Source: an uncultured Eubacteriales bacterium (lineage in GTDB: Bacteria; Bacillota; Clostridia; Oscillospirales; CAG-272). From it: a stretch of DNA of 62,487 nucleotides. This document shows, in pieces, positions 34,302 to 41,051 of this stretch. The DNA lies in NCBI GenBank assembly GCA_900545935.1, contig URAP01000010.1, positions 1 to 62,487 of the forward strand, read 5' to 3'. Every line of letters begins with the position of its first letter. Positions within the stretch are counted from its first letter, which is position 1. Position numbers and translations under genes: made by a program. A model generated the notes under the pieces. That model had not been told where the DNA came from, did no database searches, and saw only the letters and a program-made list of their open reading frames with translations.

Positions 34302-35149
34302 GAAACGACCGTATGCAGCAGTGCGTTTATCAGCATTATAAACAGGAACAGAACAAGTCCTATCGAGAACAGCGCCTGCCGCTGGAGCGAGCCGTACGGT
34401 GCGTACGACATCTCCGAAACGATGGCGGTGGTGAGAAAACGTACCGAGCCGAAAAGCTGCGGCATATTGGGCACGTTGCCCGATACCATTATGATAGCCA
34501 TAGCCTCACCTATCGCTCTTCCGACACCCTGCACCACCGAGGTGATAACGCCGCTGCGCGCGGCGCGCAGCGACACCTTAAAATATGTTTCTATCCGCGT
34601 TGCGCCGAGCGCGAGCGATGCCTCCTCATACTCCGGCGGCACCGCGCGCAGCGCCGTCTCCGATACGCTGACGATGTACGGAAGTATCATTACCGCAAGC
34701 ACAAGTATCGCCGCGAGCAAGCACGCACCGCTCGACAGTCCGAAAGCGCTCTGGATACCCGGCACGAGAACGGTCATTCCGACCAGTCCGTACACCACCG
34801 ACGGAATGCCGGCAAGCAGCCCGACGGCGGAGCTTATCACCGAGGCAATGCGCGGCGGAGCTATCTTTGCTATAAATATCGCCGTCAGCAGTCCGAGCGG
34901 TACGCCGAGCACTATCGCGCCCGCCGTGCCGTATACACTCGTCAGGATAAACGGCAGGATACCGAACTGCTCCGTACCCGAGCTCCATGTGTCGCCGAAA
35001 AGGAATTCGACAAGCCCGACCTGACGTATCGCGGGTATGCCCGACACGATAAGATATATGCTGATACCGAGCACGAATGCGACTGCAACGAGCCCGCACA
35101 GCAAAAATACCGTGTGAAACAGCTTTTCAGTTAGCTTCTTCTTTTTCAT
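34286..35149 (-). CDS. pstC: Phosphate ABC transporter permease PstC
   Basis: A 287-residue permease. The start is MKKKKLTEKLFH, supported by GGAG 7 nt upstream; the frame is open further upstream without a site. Signature segments are GLLAGIPSVVYGLVGM and EEASLALGATRIETYFKVSL (EAA loop). It pairs with PstA to form the membrane channel. Its last codons AAG-GAG-GAG supply the Shine-Dalgarno for pstA. Confidence 0.95.
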   Translation of the reverse strand: MKKKKLTEKLFHTVFLLCGLVAVAFVLGISIYLIVSGIPAIRQVGLVEFLFGDTWSSGTEQFGILPFILTSVYGTAGAIVLGVPLGLLTAIFIAKIAPPRIASVISSAVGLLAGIPSVVYGLVGMTVLVPGIQSAFGLSSGACLLAAILVLAVMILPYIVSVSETALRAVPPEYEEASLALGATRIETYFKVSLRAARSGVITSVVQGVGRAIGEAMAIIMVSGNVPNMPQLFGSVRFLTTAIVSEMSYAPYGSLQRQALFSIGLVLFLFIMLINALLHTVVSKEES

Positions 35150-35391
35150 ATCATCACTCCGACAGCATTCACCCCGCCGCGCGCCGCAGCAGCTGCGCAG
35201 ACGTTCGGCGGGGCAATTTTTTCGCGGGCGGGCGCAGCATATGCAATGCCCGGCACCCATGCACCGCAGCGGGAGAGCCGCAGCCGCGCCGATGGCGGCG
35301 CAGACCGCAGGGTCGCTCCTTTCAGCCGCACCGATGTCGGCACGAACCGCAGGGTAACACTCTCAGCCGCGGGCATATCCGCCCTGCTGTT
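35150..35391 (-). other. pstS-pstC intergenic region with hairpin and short repeats
   Basis: CCCCGCCG (near 35175) and CGGCGGGG (near 35210) form a stem with no T-run on the transcribed strand. This may protect pstS mRNA and set unequal expression, as is common between binding-protein and permease genes. Two imperfect copies of a CCGCAGGGT ... TCAGCCGC block lie at about 35307-35370. Confidence 0.45.
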
Positions 35392-36285
35392 TTACTTTAC
35401 GGGGACCGCGCCTGCTTTTCTGATAAGGTCGGATGCAGCGGAGGAGGTCGCGTAGTCAAAGAACTTCTGAGCTGCGTCGGAGAGCTTTACACCGTCCTTG
35501 GTGACAAGCACGAACGGACGCTGGATAGCGTAGCTGCCGTCAAGCACGGTCGCCTCGGAGCACTCGACACCTGCCACCTTGACAGCCTTTACACCGCTCT
35601 GACCGTCTACTGCGGAGAGAGAAGCGTAGCCGATAGCGTTCTTGTTGTTCTGTACTGCGGAGATGACCGCGCCGGTGGAGGTAAGCTCCTGAGCGAGCTT
35701 GCATTTGTCGCTCGTCTTTGTTACCGACTCAAAGCCGTCTCTTGTGCCCGAGCCGGACTCGCGGCCGATGCAGGAGATCGCGAGGTCGTCGCCGCCGACC
35801 TCATTCCAGTTGGTGATCTCACCGGTAAAGATGCCTGCTATCTGCTCGACGGTCAGATCCTCGACCTTGCTGTCCTTATTAACTATGATGGCGATCCCGT
35901 CAAGCGCAACGGTGGTCGCGGTAAGTCCCGACTCGCTGTCCTTGAGCTTTCTGGATGAGAGTCCGATATCGGTGCTGCCGTTCTTGACAGCCTCGATGCC
36001 CGTACCCGAACCGGTGGGGTCGTATGTTACGGTGATGCCGCCGTTTTCATTCATAAACTGCTCGCTGAGCGTGCTGATGACCTTCTGCATCGAGGTCGAG
36101 CCGTTTGTCGAAACGGTGCCCTTGACCTGTGTGTCCGAAGCTGCGGTCGTCTGTGCTGCGCCGGAGCCGGTCGTGGTCTCGCTCGCTCCGCCGCCTGCGG
36201 TGCTGCCGCAGCTTGCGAGTGCCGTGACGCTCATAAGAGCCGTAAGTGCTATTGCTATGATCTTCTTCATGTTATTGCTTTTCAT
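35392..36285 (-). CDS. pstS: Phosphate-binding lipoprotein PstS
   Basis: A 297-residue lipoprotein starting MKSNNMKKIIAIALTALM, with GGAAG upstream. The lipobox is LASC (Cys at about 25), followed by a Gly/Ala/Ser/Thr linker. Phosphate-binding segments are STNGSTSMQKVI, TYDPTGSGTGIEAV, DIGLSSRKLKDSE and CIGRESGSGTRDGFES. It captures phosphate outside the cell for PstCAB. First gene of pstS-C-A-B-phoU-pyridoxamine kinase. Confidence 0.96.
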   Translation of the reverse strand: MKSNNMKKIIAIALTALMSVTALASCGSTAGGGASETTTGSGAAQTTAASDTQVKGTVSTNGSTSMQKVISTLSEQFMNENGGITVTYDPTGSGTGIEAVKNGSTDIGLSSRKLKDSESGLTATTVALDGIAIIVNKDSKVEDLTVEQIAGIFTGEITNWNEVGGDDLAISCIGRESGSGTRDGFESVTKTSDKCKLAQELTSTGAVISAVQNNKNAIGYASLSAVDGQSGVKAVKVAGVECSEATVLDGSYAIQRPFVLVTKDGVKLSDAAQKFFDYATSSAASDLIRKAGAVPVK

Positions 36286-36825
36286 TTTTATTTTTCTTCC
36301 TTTCTTCCTTGGTACGGCTCTATTATAGTCCGCCGACGTAAAGGGCGTTATCCTGCTATTGTAAAATCGAGGCAAAGCCGACACATAAAATCACGGCGAT
36401 GTGAAGATACTATAAAGCAGACCATGCTTGCATAAAAACCGCTGTAAAATAAAAAGACCCGCGCATCGCGGATATACATATATCCGAAATACGCGAATCA
36501 TTACCGTTAAAGCACCTCATAGAGGAATGCCGCATTGCCCGTGACGCACGACCGGAGAGCGAAGCTACATCCGCGCCTCCGCGCCGTACTCCGCAGCAAA
36601 GCTCCCCGCACCGAAAGCACGGTGCGCAGCGGACGATACGGAAAATGCCGTCGAGGCTGCGCGTCCTGTGGTGTAATCGTCTCGCTGCGCAGCCCCCTCT
36701 CACGGCACCCTGCACAGCGGCTCGCGAGGCTGAGGAAAGTATCGTCGCTCGGTACGGGTGTATTACCAACCGACAGCTCGGTATGCAGGCAGAATAAGGC
36801 GACAAAATATCATTTATGCGCCGTG
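36286..36825. other. Intergenic region upstream of pstS
   Basis: No supported gene. A hairpin around 36455-36490 (CGGATAT/ATATCCG, then CGCG arms), followed on the minus strand by TTTTTATTTT, probably terminates the 36826-37476 gene. I could not define a pstS promoter or PHO box. Confidence 0.45.
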
Positions 36826-37476
36826 TCAGAAGTATGATACGTCAGCGCTACTGCGCTCCGCCGGCGGGATCACAACGACCGTGCCGTTCGCCGCGACCGG
36901 GATGTCCGGCATGTGCTCCGGCTTTTTGCAGCCGACCGCCTCCGCCGTCAAAAGTAAAGAGCGGTCGGACATAATGCGAAGCGTGTAATCTCCCTCTATC
37001 ATATCCGTGCGATATGATACGACCCCGCCCGCACCGTCGGTCAGGGTCAGCGTGCAGAATCCGCTCGCTGTCGTACCTCCCGACCGTCGCAGCAGGACGG
37101 TATAATCGGTGTCGGCTGCAAGATGTGCCGTATACCCGCCTTCCGAGGTATATACCAGCTGCTCCTCACCGTTTGCGTACAGCCGCATACGAATATGAAG
37201 CGCTCTGCCGTCTCCTGCGCCGTGAAAAAGAAAGCCGTATATCCGCTCGACATTCCGCGGGCCGACAAACGGCAGCAGCCGCAGATATCTGCACCGCAGC
37301 TGTCTGCGCCAGTATCGGCGCTCGCCCGCAGAGTCGGCATCGCGCAGCGCATCTCGAAGATAGCGCAACTCGGCATTAGATCTGATAAAAAATATCACTA
37401 TCCAAAAAACGATCAAGACAACAAGTATCATGATCAACTCGGCAAGTAATATTTTAGTTCCGCTGCCCATCGACAT
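36826..37476 (-). CDS. Membrane-anchored protein of unknown function; predicted target of the invertible promoter
   Basis: A 216-residue protein. Residues 8-30 are one transmembrane helix, 33-70 a charged region (RYLRDALRDADSAGERRYWRR), and 75-200 a beta-rich domain (IYGFLFHGAGDGRALHIRMRLY, GYTAHLAADTDYTVLLRR, GDYTLRIM) of no family I recognise. The N-terminus MSMGSGTKILL resembles that of the NERD protein at 16750, and both have an AGGAGG site about 9 nt from the ATG. Only a weak promoter-like TATAAC lies between it and the inverted repeat 140 nt upstream, so in this orientation the gene may be poorly expressed. Confidence 0.7.
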   Translation of the reverse strand: MSMGSGTKILLAELIMILVVLIVFWIVIFFIRSNAELRYLRDALRDADSAGERRYWRRQLRCRYLRLLPFVGPRNVERIYGFLFHGAGDGRALHIRMRLYANGEEQLVYTSEGGYTAHLAADTDYTVLLRRSGGTTASGFCTLTLTDGAGGVVSYRTDMIEGDYTLRIMSDRSLLLTAEAVGCKKPEHMPDIPVAANGTVVVIPPAERSSADVSYF

Positions 37477-37614
37477 TATGTCCGCACCTCCTTATGTAAC
37501 TGTTTCCGTTAGAGACTGAATACGGCACGATTCGTTATATGCGGAAAAATACCGCCGTATGACGAGCTCTGCCGACCGCCGGACTTTGCAGCGCAAAAAA
37601 GAATGCTGCCGCTC

Positions 37615-37636
37615 TTCGCAGAGTTTCATACTCTGC
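37615..37636 (-). repeat. Left 22-bp inverted repeat of the recombinase segment
   Basis: On the minus strand GCAGAGTATGAAACTCTGC plus GAA, identical over 22 bp to the right copy at 39243-39264 and in opposite orientation. The repeat itself has inverted 7-bp arms (GCAGAGT/ACTCTGC) around ATGAA, the form of a tyrosine-recombinase core site. Confidence 0.85.
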
Positions 37637-37750
37637 CGAAAAACACCGTTCGTCCCATCCGCAGCGCGAAATCCGAAGAAAATAGACGGAGAATCCGACG
37701 GCTTTCTTTTGACCTCCGTCAATTTTCTTGTCATTTTTTATCAGTATTAT

Positions 37751-37793
37751 CCCGATAGCCGCTCGACCTCGATGTCAATACCCGATAGCCGCT
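37751..37793 (+). repeat. Pair of 13-bp direct repeats at the recombinase 3' end
   Basis: CCCGATAGCCGCT occurs at 37751-37763 and again at 37781-37793, 30 bp apart. The second copy encodes the last residues of the recombinase (AAIGY). Possible accessory (arm-type) binding sites or a small duplication. Confidence 0.7.
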
Positions 37794-38893
37794 AATTTAT
37801 CCATATTCTCGCGCTTCAGCTCGATAGAGGAATGCACATATCGCTCGAGCGTTATCTGCGGACTCGAATGCCCGAGCACCTCAGACAGACTCTTTATATC
37901 AAAGCCGACCTCCACGCACCGTGTGGCAAAGCTGTGACGCAGTGAATGAAAATGTACCCCGGACAGCTCGCACGTCTCGCAATACCGACGCATTTTGTAT
38001 TGCAAGGCGCGCGGCTCGACATATCTGCTCTCGCTCCCGGTGAGAACATACGCCAGCGGCTTGTCGGCATAAAAGCGTCTGCACAGCTCCGCCGCAAAGC
38101 CTTCGAGCGGAATATCTCTCTCGGAGGCAAAGCTCTTCGGGTCGCTGACGACTATATGCGTTTTCTTCCCGTCGCCGCCGAGGTCTCGCAGCCGCTGCAT
38201 CGTTCCGCCTACATGAAGTATGCCGTCACTGAGCGATATATTGCCCCATTTCAGCGCACATATTTCGCCTATGCGCAGTCCGGTCAGCAGCGCAAGCAGC
38301 GTTCCGAAGCAGCACAGATCGTCTTTTGCCTCGGATGCGAGATAGTCGGTCAGTCTGCGCTGCTCCTCGCGCGACAGCACGCGCATCTCGTGCCGCTGCT
38401 CCTTCGGATAGACAATATCTGCAGCACGGAAGCTCGGTACCCGTACCTCGATATAGCGCAGTATCGAGCGCAGCTGCCCGAGGATATCACGCACCGTTTT
38501 TGCCGAAAGCCCGTCGCTATGCAGCAGGTCGTATGCAAACTGCTCCGTCAGCGTCGAGGTCAGCTCCATCCCCCGATACCCGCCGAGCCGCGGTTTGATG
38601 TACTTCTCCGATACCCCGGTATATTTGACATAGGTAGATTCCTTGACCCTGCTGCGCTTCAGTCTCAGCCACTCGTCGCAGTAATCGGACATCAGGCGTT
38701 TTTCGATCGGTGCGCCGTTGCCGCACTCCGGCAGCGCAGCTATCGCGCGGCTCAGCTTTTCCTTTGTGCTGCGATAGGTCCTGCCGTAACAATAGCCGTA
38801 GCGCGCCGCACCGTCCGGAGTGCGGCTTTTTATATACCGCGCCTCCCACCGTCCGTCCTTTCGCTTATAGATATTTTCTCCTTTTCTGCTCAT
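37775..38893 (-). CDS. Tyrosine recombinase (phage-integrase family)
   Basis: A complete 372-residue enzyme. The N-terminal arm-binding-like region (KGENIYKRKDGRWEARYI) and SAM-like core-binding domain (70-170) precede the catalytic domain, with Arg in LTGLRIGEICALKWG, the H-x-x-R box in FHSLRHSFATRCVE, the second His in LGHSS and the nucleophile Tyr in ITLERYVHSS. All catalytic residues appear intact. AAAGGAGGTG precedes the ATG. No excisionase, phage or conjugation genes are adjacent. It lies inside a pair of inverted repeats, which favours DNA inversion over integration. Confidence 0.95.
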   Translation of the reverse strand: MSRKGENIYKRKDGRWEARYIKSRTPDGAARYGYCYGRTYRSTKEKLSRAIAALPECGNGAPIEKRLMSDYCDEWLRLKRSRVKESTYVKYTGVSEKYIKPRLGGYRGMELTSTLTEQFAYDLLHSDGLSAKTVRDILGQLRSILRYIEVRVPSFRAADIVYPKEQRHEMRVLSREEQRRLTDYLASEAKDDLCCFGTLLALLTGLRIGEICALKWGNISLSDGILHVGGTMQRLRDLGGDGKKTHIVVSDPKSFASERDIPLEGFAAELCRRFYADKPLAYVLTGSESRYVEPRALQYKMRRYCETCELSGVHFHSLRHSFATRCVEVGFDIKSLSEVLGHSSPQITLERYVHSSIELKRENMDKLAAIGY

Positions 38894-39206
38894 AAGAGCA
38901 CCTCCTTTTTGTCAATACGGCAGACAGCCGCCGCGTCTGCGCCGAATCCGGCAGAGCTCACCGGCCAATACATAAATGACGCTGTTACGGCCGAAGCTGC
39001 TGCGAAAAACTAAAAAGAATGCGACAACGGTATATCGGCTGCGAATGCACCTATACAGTGTCAACAATGAGTTTGCCGACGGCGGATATGACGGCAAATA
39101 GCCGTACCTCATAAGCTAATATACGTTTTTTCACCCCATCCTCCCTCCCGGAAAAGGCAAAAAAGCCATTATCAACTAAAAGTCGAAATGTTTTTCATAA
39201 ATTCCC
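38894..39206. other. Recombinase leader region inside the inverted-repeat segment
   Basis: No gene. It presumably contains the recombinase promoter, which I could not define with confidence. Confidence 0.4.
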
Positions 39207-39235
39207 TTGCATTTCATTTCCAATTGTGTTATACT
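39207..39235 (+). promoter_or_regulatory. Outward-facing promoter at the right edge of the invertible segment
   Basis: TTGCAT at 39207-39212, a 17-nt spacer, and TATACT at 39230-39235. The predicted start falls at the right inverted repeat (39243). In this orientation it transcribes a gene-free stretch up to the hairpin at 39551-39615. Confidence 0.65.
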
Positions 39236-39242
39236 TATTATC

Positions 39243-39264
39243 GCAGAGTATGAAACTCTGCGAA
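39243..39264 (+). repeat. Right 22-bp inverted repeat of the recombinase segment
   Basis: GCAGAGTATGAAACTCTGC plus GAA, the exact reverse complement of 37615-37636. Here the arms extend to 8 bp (CGCAGAGT/ACTCTGCG). Confidence 0.85.
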
Positions 39265-39692
39265 AAAAACGACTGATTTTCGTGTTAATTTATGTTGTTT
39301 TTCCACAGTCGGCATTAGCGGCTTACAACCGCATGCTCAGCTGCGGTCTATTTATATTTTACGGCTCTGTATGCGACTTTTTTGCCCCCGCACCTTCCTC
39401 ATGCCGCACGTATATCGGCATAACCGTGAGCGCCCGACAAGCATATACAGCTCCAAATACAGATGCTCCGCCGTTATAATAATTGTTTTATACGGCAGCA
39501 TCACATTAAGCGGCGGCATTCCGAGATCAACCGTTCAAAAGCGCATAAACAAAAAAGCATCCCCCCCGAAGCAGATACCCATACAGCGGGTAAAAGCTCC
39601 GAGAGGATGCTTTTTCATATCGGCGCGGTCCGCACCGACCTATGCTGTTAAATATTTTGTCCCGACGCAAGTCGCGCCGACACGATCACCGT
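39265..39692. other. Gene-free stretch right of the inverted repeat
   Basis: No ribosome-site-supported reading frame. It ends at the terminator 39551-39615. Confidence 0.5.
39551..39615. terminator. Bidirectional terminator
   Basis: AAAAAAGCATCC (39551-39562) pairs with GGATGCTTTTT (39605-39615) around a 42-nt loop. It would end both the LOG transcript and transcripts from the outward promoter. Confidence 0.65.
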
Positions 39693-40229
39693 TTATCCGC
39701 CGAGCAGGATAACCTTTATCTCATCGAGAGATGCGGCATAGCTTATGCCGGACTGCCGCTCATCGGAGGACAAGCCCTTTTCGGTCATATGCCGCAGCAG
39801 CGCTCTCAGGCTCTCGTAATAACCGTCAAGATTGTAGAGTATGCAGGGCTTGTCGAGCTGCCCCATGCAGACCCGCGCCATTATCTCAGATATCTCTTCA
39901 AGCGTACCCGTTCCGCCCGGAAAAGCAATAAACGCATCGCCGAGCCGTATCATCTCCGCCTTGCGCTCGGACATACCGGGTGTTACTATCAGCTCGGTCA
40001 GTCCGTTGTGCTGAACGTCGCTCTCGACAAAAAACTGCGTTTCAACTCCGATAGCCTTGCCGCCCGCAGAGAGCACGCTGTCCGCCAACTCGCCCATAAG
40101 TCCGGTGCGCGAGCCGCCGTAAACAAGAGTATTTCCGCTCTCGCCTATCCATCCGCCGAGCTCGACGACCGCCCTGCCGAGAGCCGGATCGTTGCCCTCG
40201 TTTGCGCCGAGATATACTGTTATGTTCAT
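39693..40229 (-). CDS. LOG family protein (lysine-decarboxylase-like nucleoside phosphoribohydrolase fold)
   Basis: A 178-residue protein starting MNITVYLGANEGNDP, with AAAGGA upstream. It shows VYGGSRTGLMGELAD and the family signature FPGGTGTLEEISEIMA (PGGxGTxxE), with the catalytic Arg segment MSERKAEMI. LOG enzymes release free base from nucleoside 5'-monophosphates, making cytokinins in plants and some bacteria; the role in a gut anaerobe is unknown. Single-gene transcript with its own promoter. Confidence 0.9.
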   Translation of the reverse strand: MNITVYLGANEGNDPALGRAVVELGGWIGESGNTLVYGGSRTGLMGELADSVLSAGGKAIGVETQFFVESDVQHNGLTELIVTPGMSERKAEMIRLGDAFIAFPGGTGTLEEISEIMARVCMGQLDKPCILYNLDGYYESLRALLRHMTEKGLSSDERQSGISYAASLDEIKVILLGG

Positions 40230-40300
40230 GTGCTGAATTCCTTTCGCCTTGTCAGTGATGCGGTCACGCGGAAAAGCATCTGCCGCAGACCGCCGCAATC

Positions 40301-40329
40301 ATTATATCATAAAGCGGCTCGCGTTTCAA
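40301..40329 (-). promoter_or_regulatory. Sigma-A promoter of the LOG gene
   Basis: On the minus strand, TTGAAA (40329-40324), a 17-nt spacer ending TGA, and TATAAT (40306-40301). Confidence 0.75.
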
Positions 40330-40449
40330 CCGCTAAAGCAGGAGCAAGATATCGTCAGTATCCCCCTGCTGCACGAGTGAACGCTCCGCAATAACGGGCG
40401 GCACTGCCCGAGGCACAGGGAGCGTAAAACCGTACGCAATAGAATATAA

Positions 40450-40506
40450 AGATATCCCCGTGCTTCACCGCCGCTTGAGCGGTAAAGCGCGGGGATATTT
40501 TTTGTA
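40450..40506. terminator. Large hairpin terminator between copA and the LOG gene
   Basis: ATATCCCCG pairs with CGGGGATAT, with an inner ACCGCcgcttgaGCGGT stem, followed by TTTTTT on the plus strand and a weaker T-rich stretch on the minus strand. Confidence 0.7.
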
Positions 40507-40559
40507 CGAAAGAAACGACGTTGCGGCGAAAAGAAACGCCGTCACTACGAGTCCGGTCT

Positions 40560-40830
40560 AATAAGAGCCTTAGCCACTTTTTCTTTGACCATACAGGCGC
40601 AAAGAAAAAGTTAACAAAAAGAAACGCCGCCTCAAGGGCTACGCGCCCTTGAACCCCGCAACCTTTGAAAAGGTTGACGAAACTTTTAATCTGCTTGCCA
40701 CCTCAGCCAGTGCGTAACGGGTGAAACCTCCACCCCGCAATCGTCCCGCTGATCTGTCCGAGAAAAAAGTCCTCAGTCGCAAAGTTTTCGCCAGGCCTTT
40801 TTCAAAAGGCCGCGTACCCCCCGCGTCTCC
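40560..40830. repeat. Multi-hairpin dispersed repeat downstream of copA
   Basis: Consecutive stem-loops: ACTTTTTCTTTG/CAAAGAAAAAGT (40576-40587, 40600-40611), CAAGGGC/GCCCTTG (40633-40651), CAACCTT/AAGGTTG (40659-40676), and GGCCTTTT/AAAAGGCC (40794-40811). No coding sequence. Unrelated in sequence to the repeat at 5 kb. It resembles dispersed elements seen in related Clostridia genomes, from memory only. Confidence 0.65.
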
Positions 40831-40841
40831 CACGTCCGTGC

Positions 40842-41051
40842 TCAGTTTATAGCGGTGACCTTATAGCCCTGATCCTCGACCGCCTTTTTCATCGTATCGT
40901 CGGACACATTGCCCGAGAGTGTAACGACAGCGGTTCCCGCCTCGTGGCTGACCTCTGCGGCAATCACGCCGTCAAGCGCCTCGAGCGCCTTTTTAACATG
41001 CATCTCGCAGTGTCCGCACATCATACCTTCAATTGTAACAGTCTTTTTCAT
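40842..41051 (-). CDS. copZ: CopZ-like copper chaperone, nested in-frame 3' end of copA
   Basis: The last 69 codons form a complete heavy-metal-associated domain starting MKKTVTIEGMMCGHCEMHVK, with the metal site MxCxxC. AAGGAG lies about 8 nt before this ATG, after an AT-rich stretch like an intergenic spacer. Independent initiation would give a free chaperone carrying Cu+ to CopA. No stop codon separates it from copA, so a fused form is also expected. Confidence 0.7.
   Translation of the reverse strand: MKKTVTIEGMMCGHCEMHVKKALEALDGVIAAEVSHEAGTAVVTLSGNVSDDTMKKAVEDQGYKVTAIN

Noticed and set aside
37615..39264. Inverted repeats as simple transcription terminators of the recombinase and its neighbour
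   Set aside because: The hairpins are not followed by T-runs on the strands that would need termination, and the identity extends beyond the palindrome (GAA).
36826..39264. Prophage or integrative element around the recombinase
   Set aside because: No phage, conjugation, replication or excisionase genes lie nearby, no tRNA gene adjoins it, and the repeats are inverted rather than direct.
39207..39479. Open frame of 90 codons crossing the right inverted repeat, which would be read from the outward promoter
   Set aside because: It begins at or before the predicted transcript start, has no Shine-Dalgarno and is unlike any family. The stretch is better read as non-coding in this orientation.
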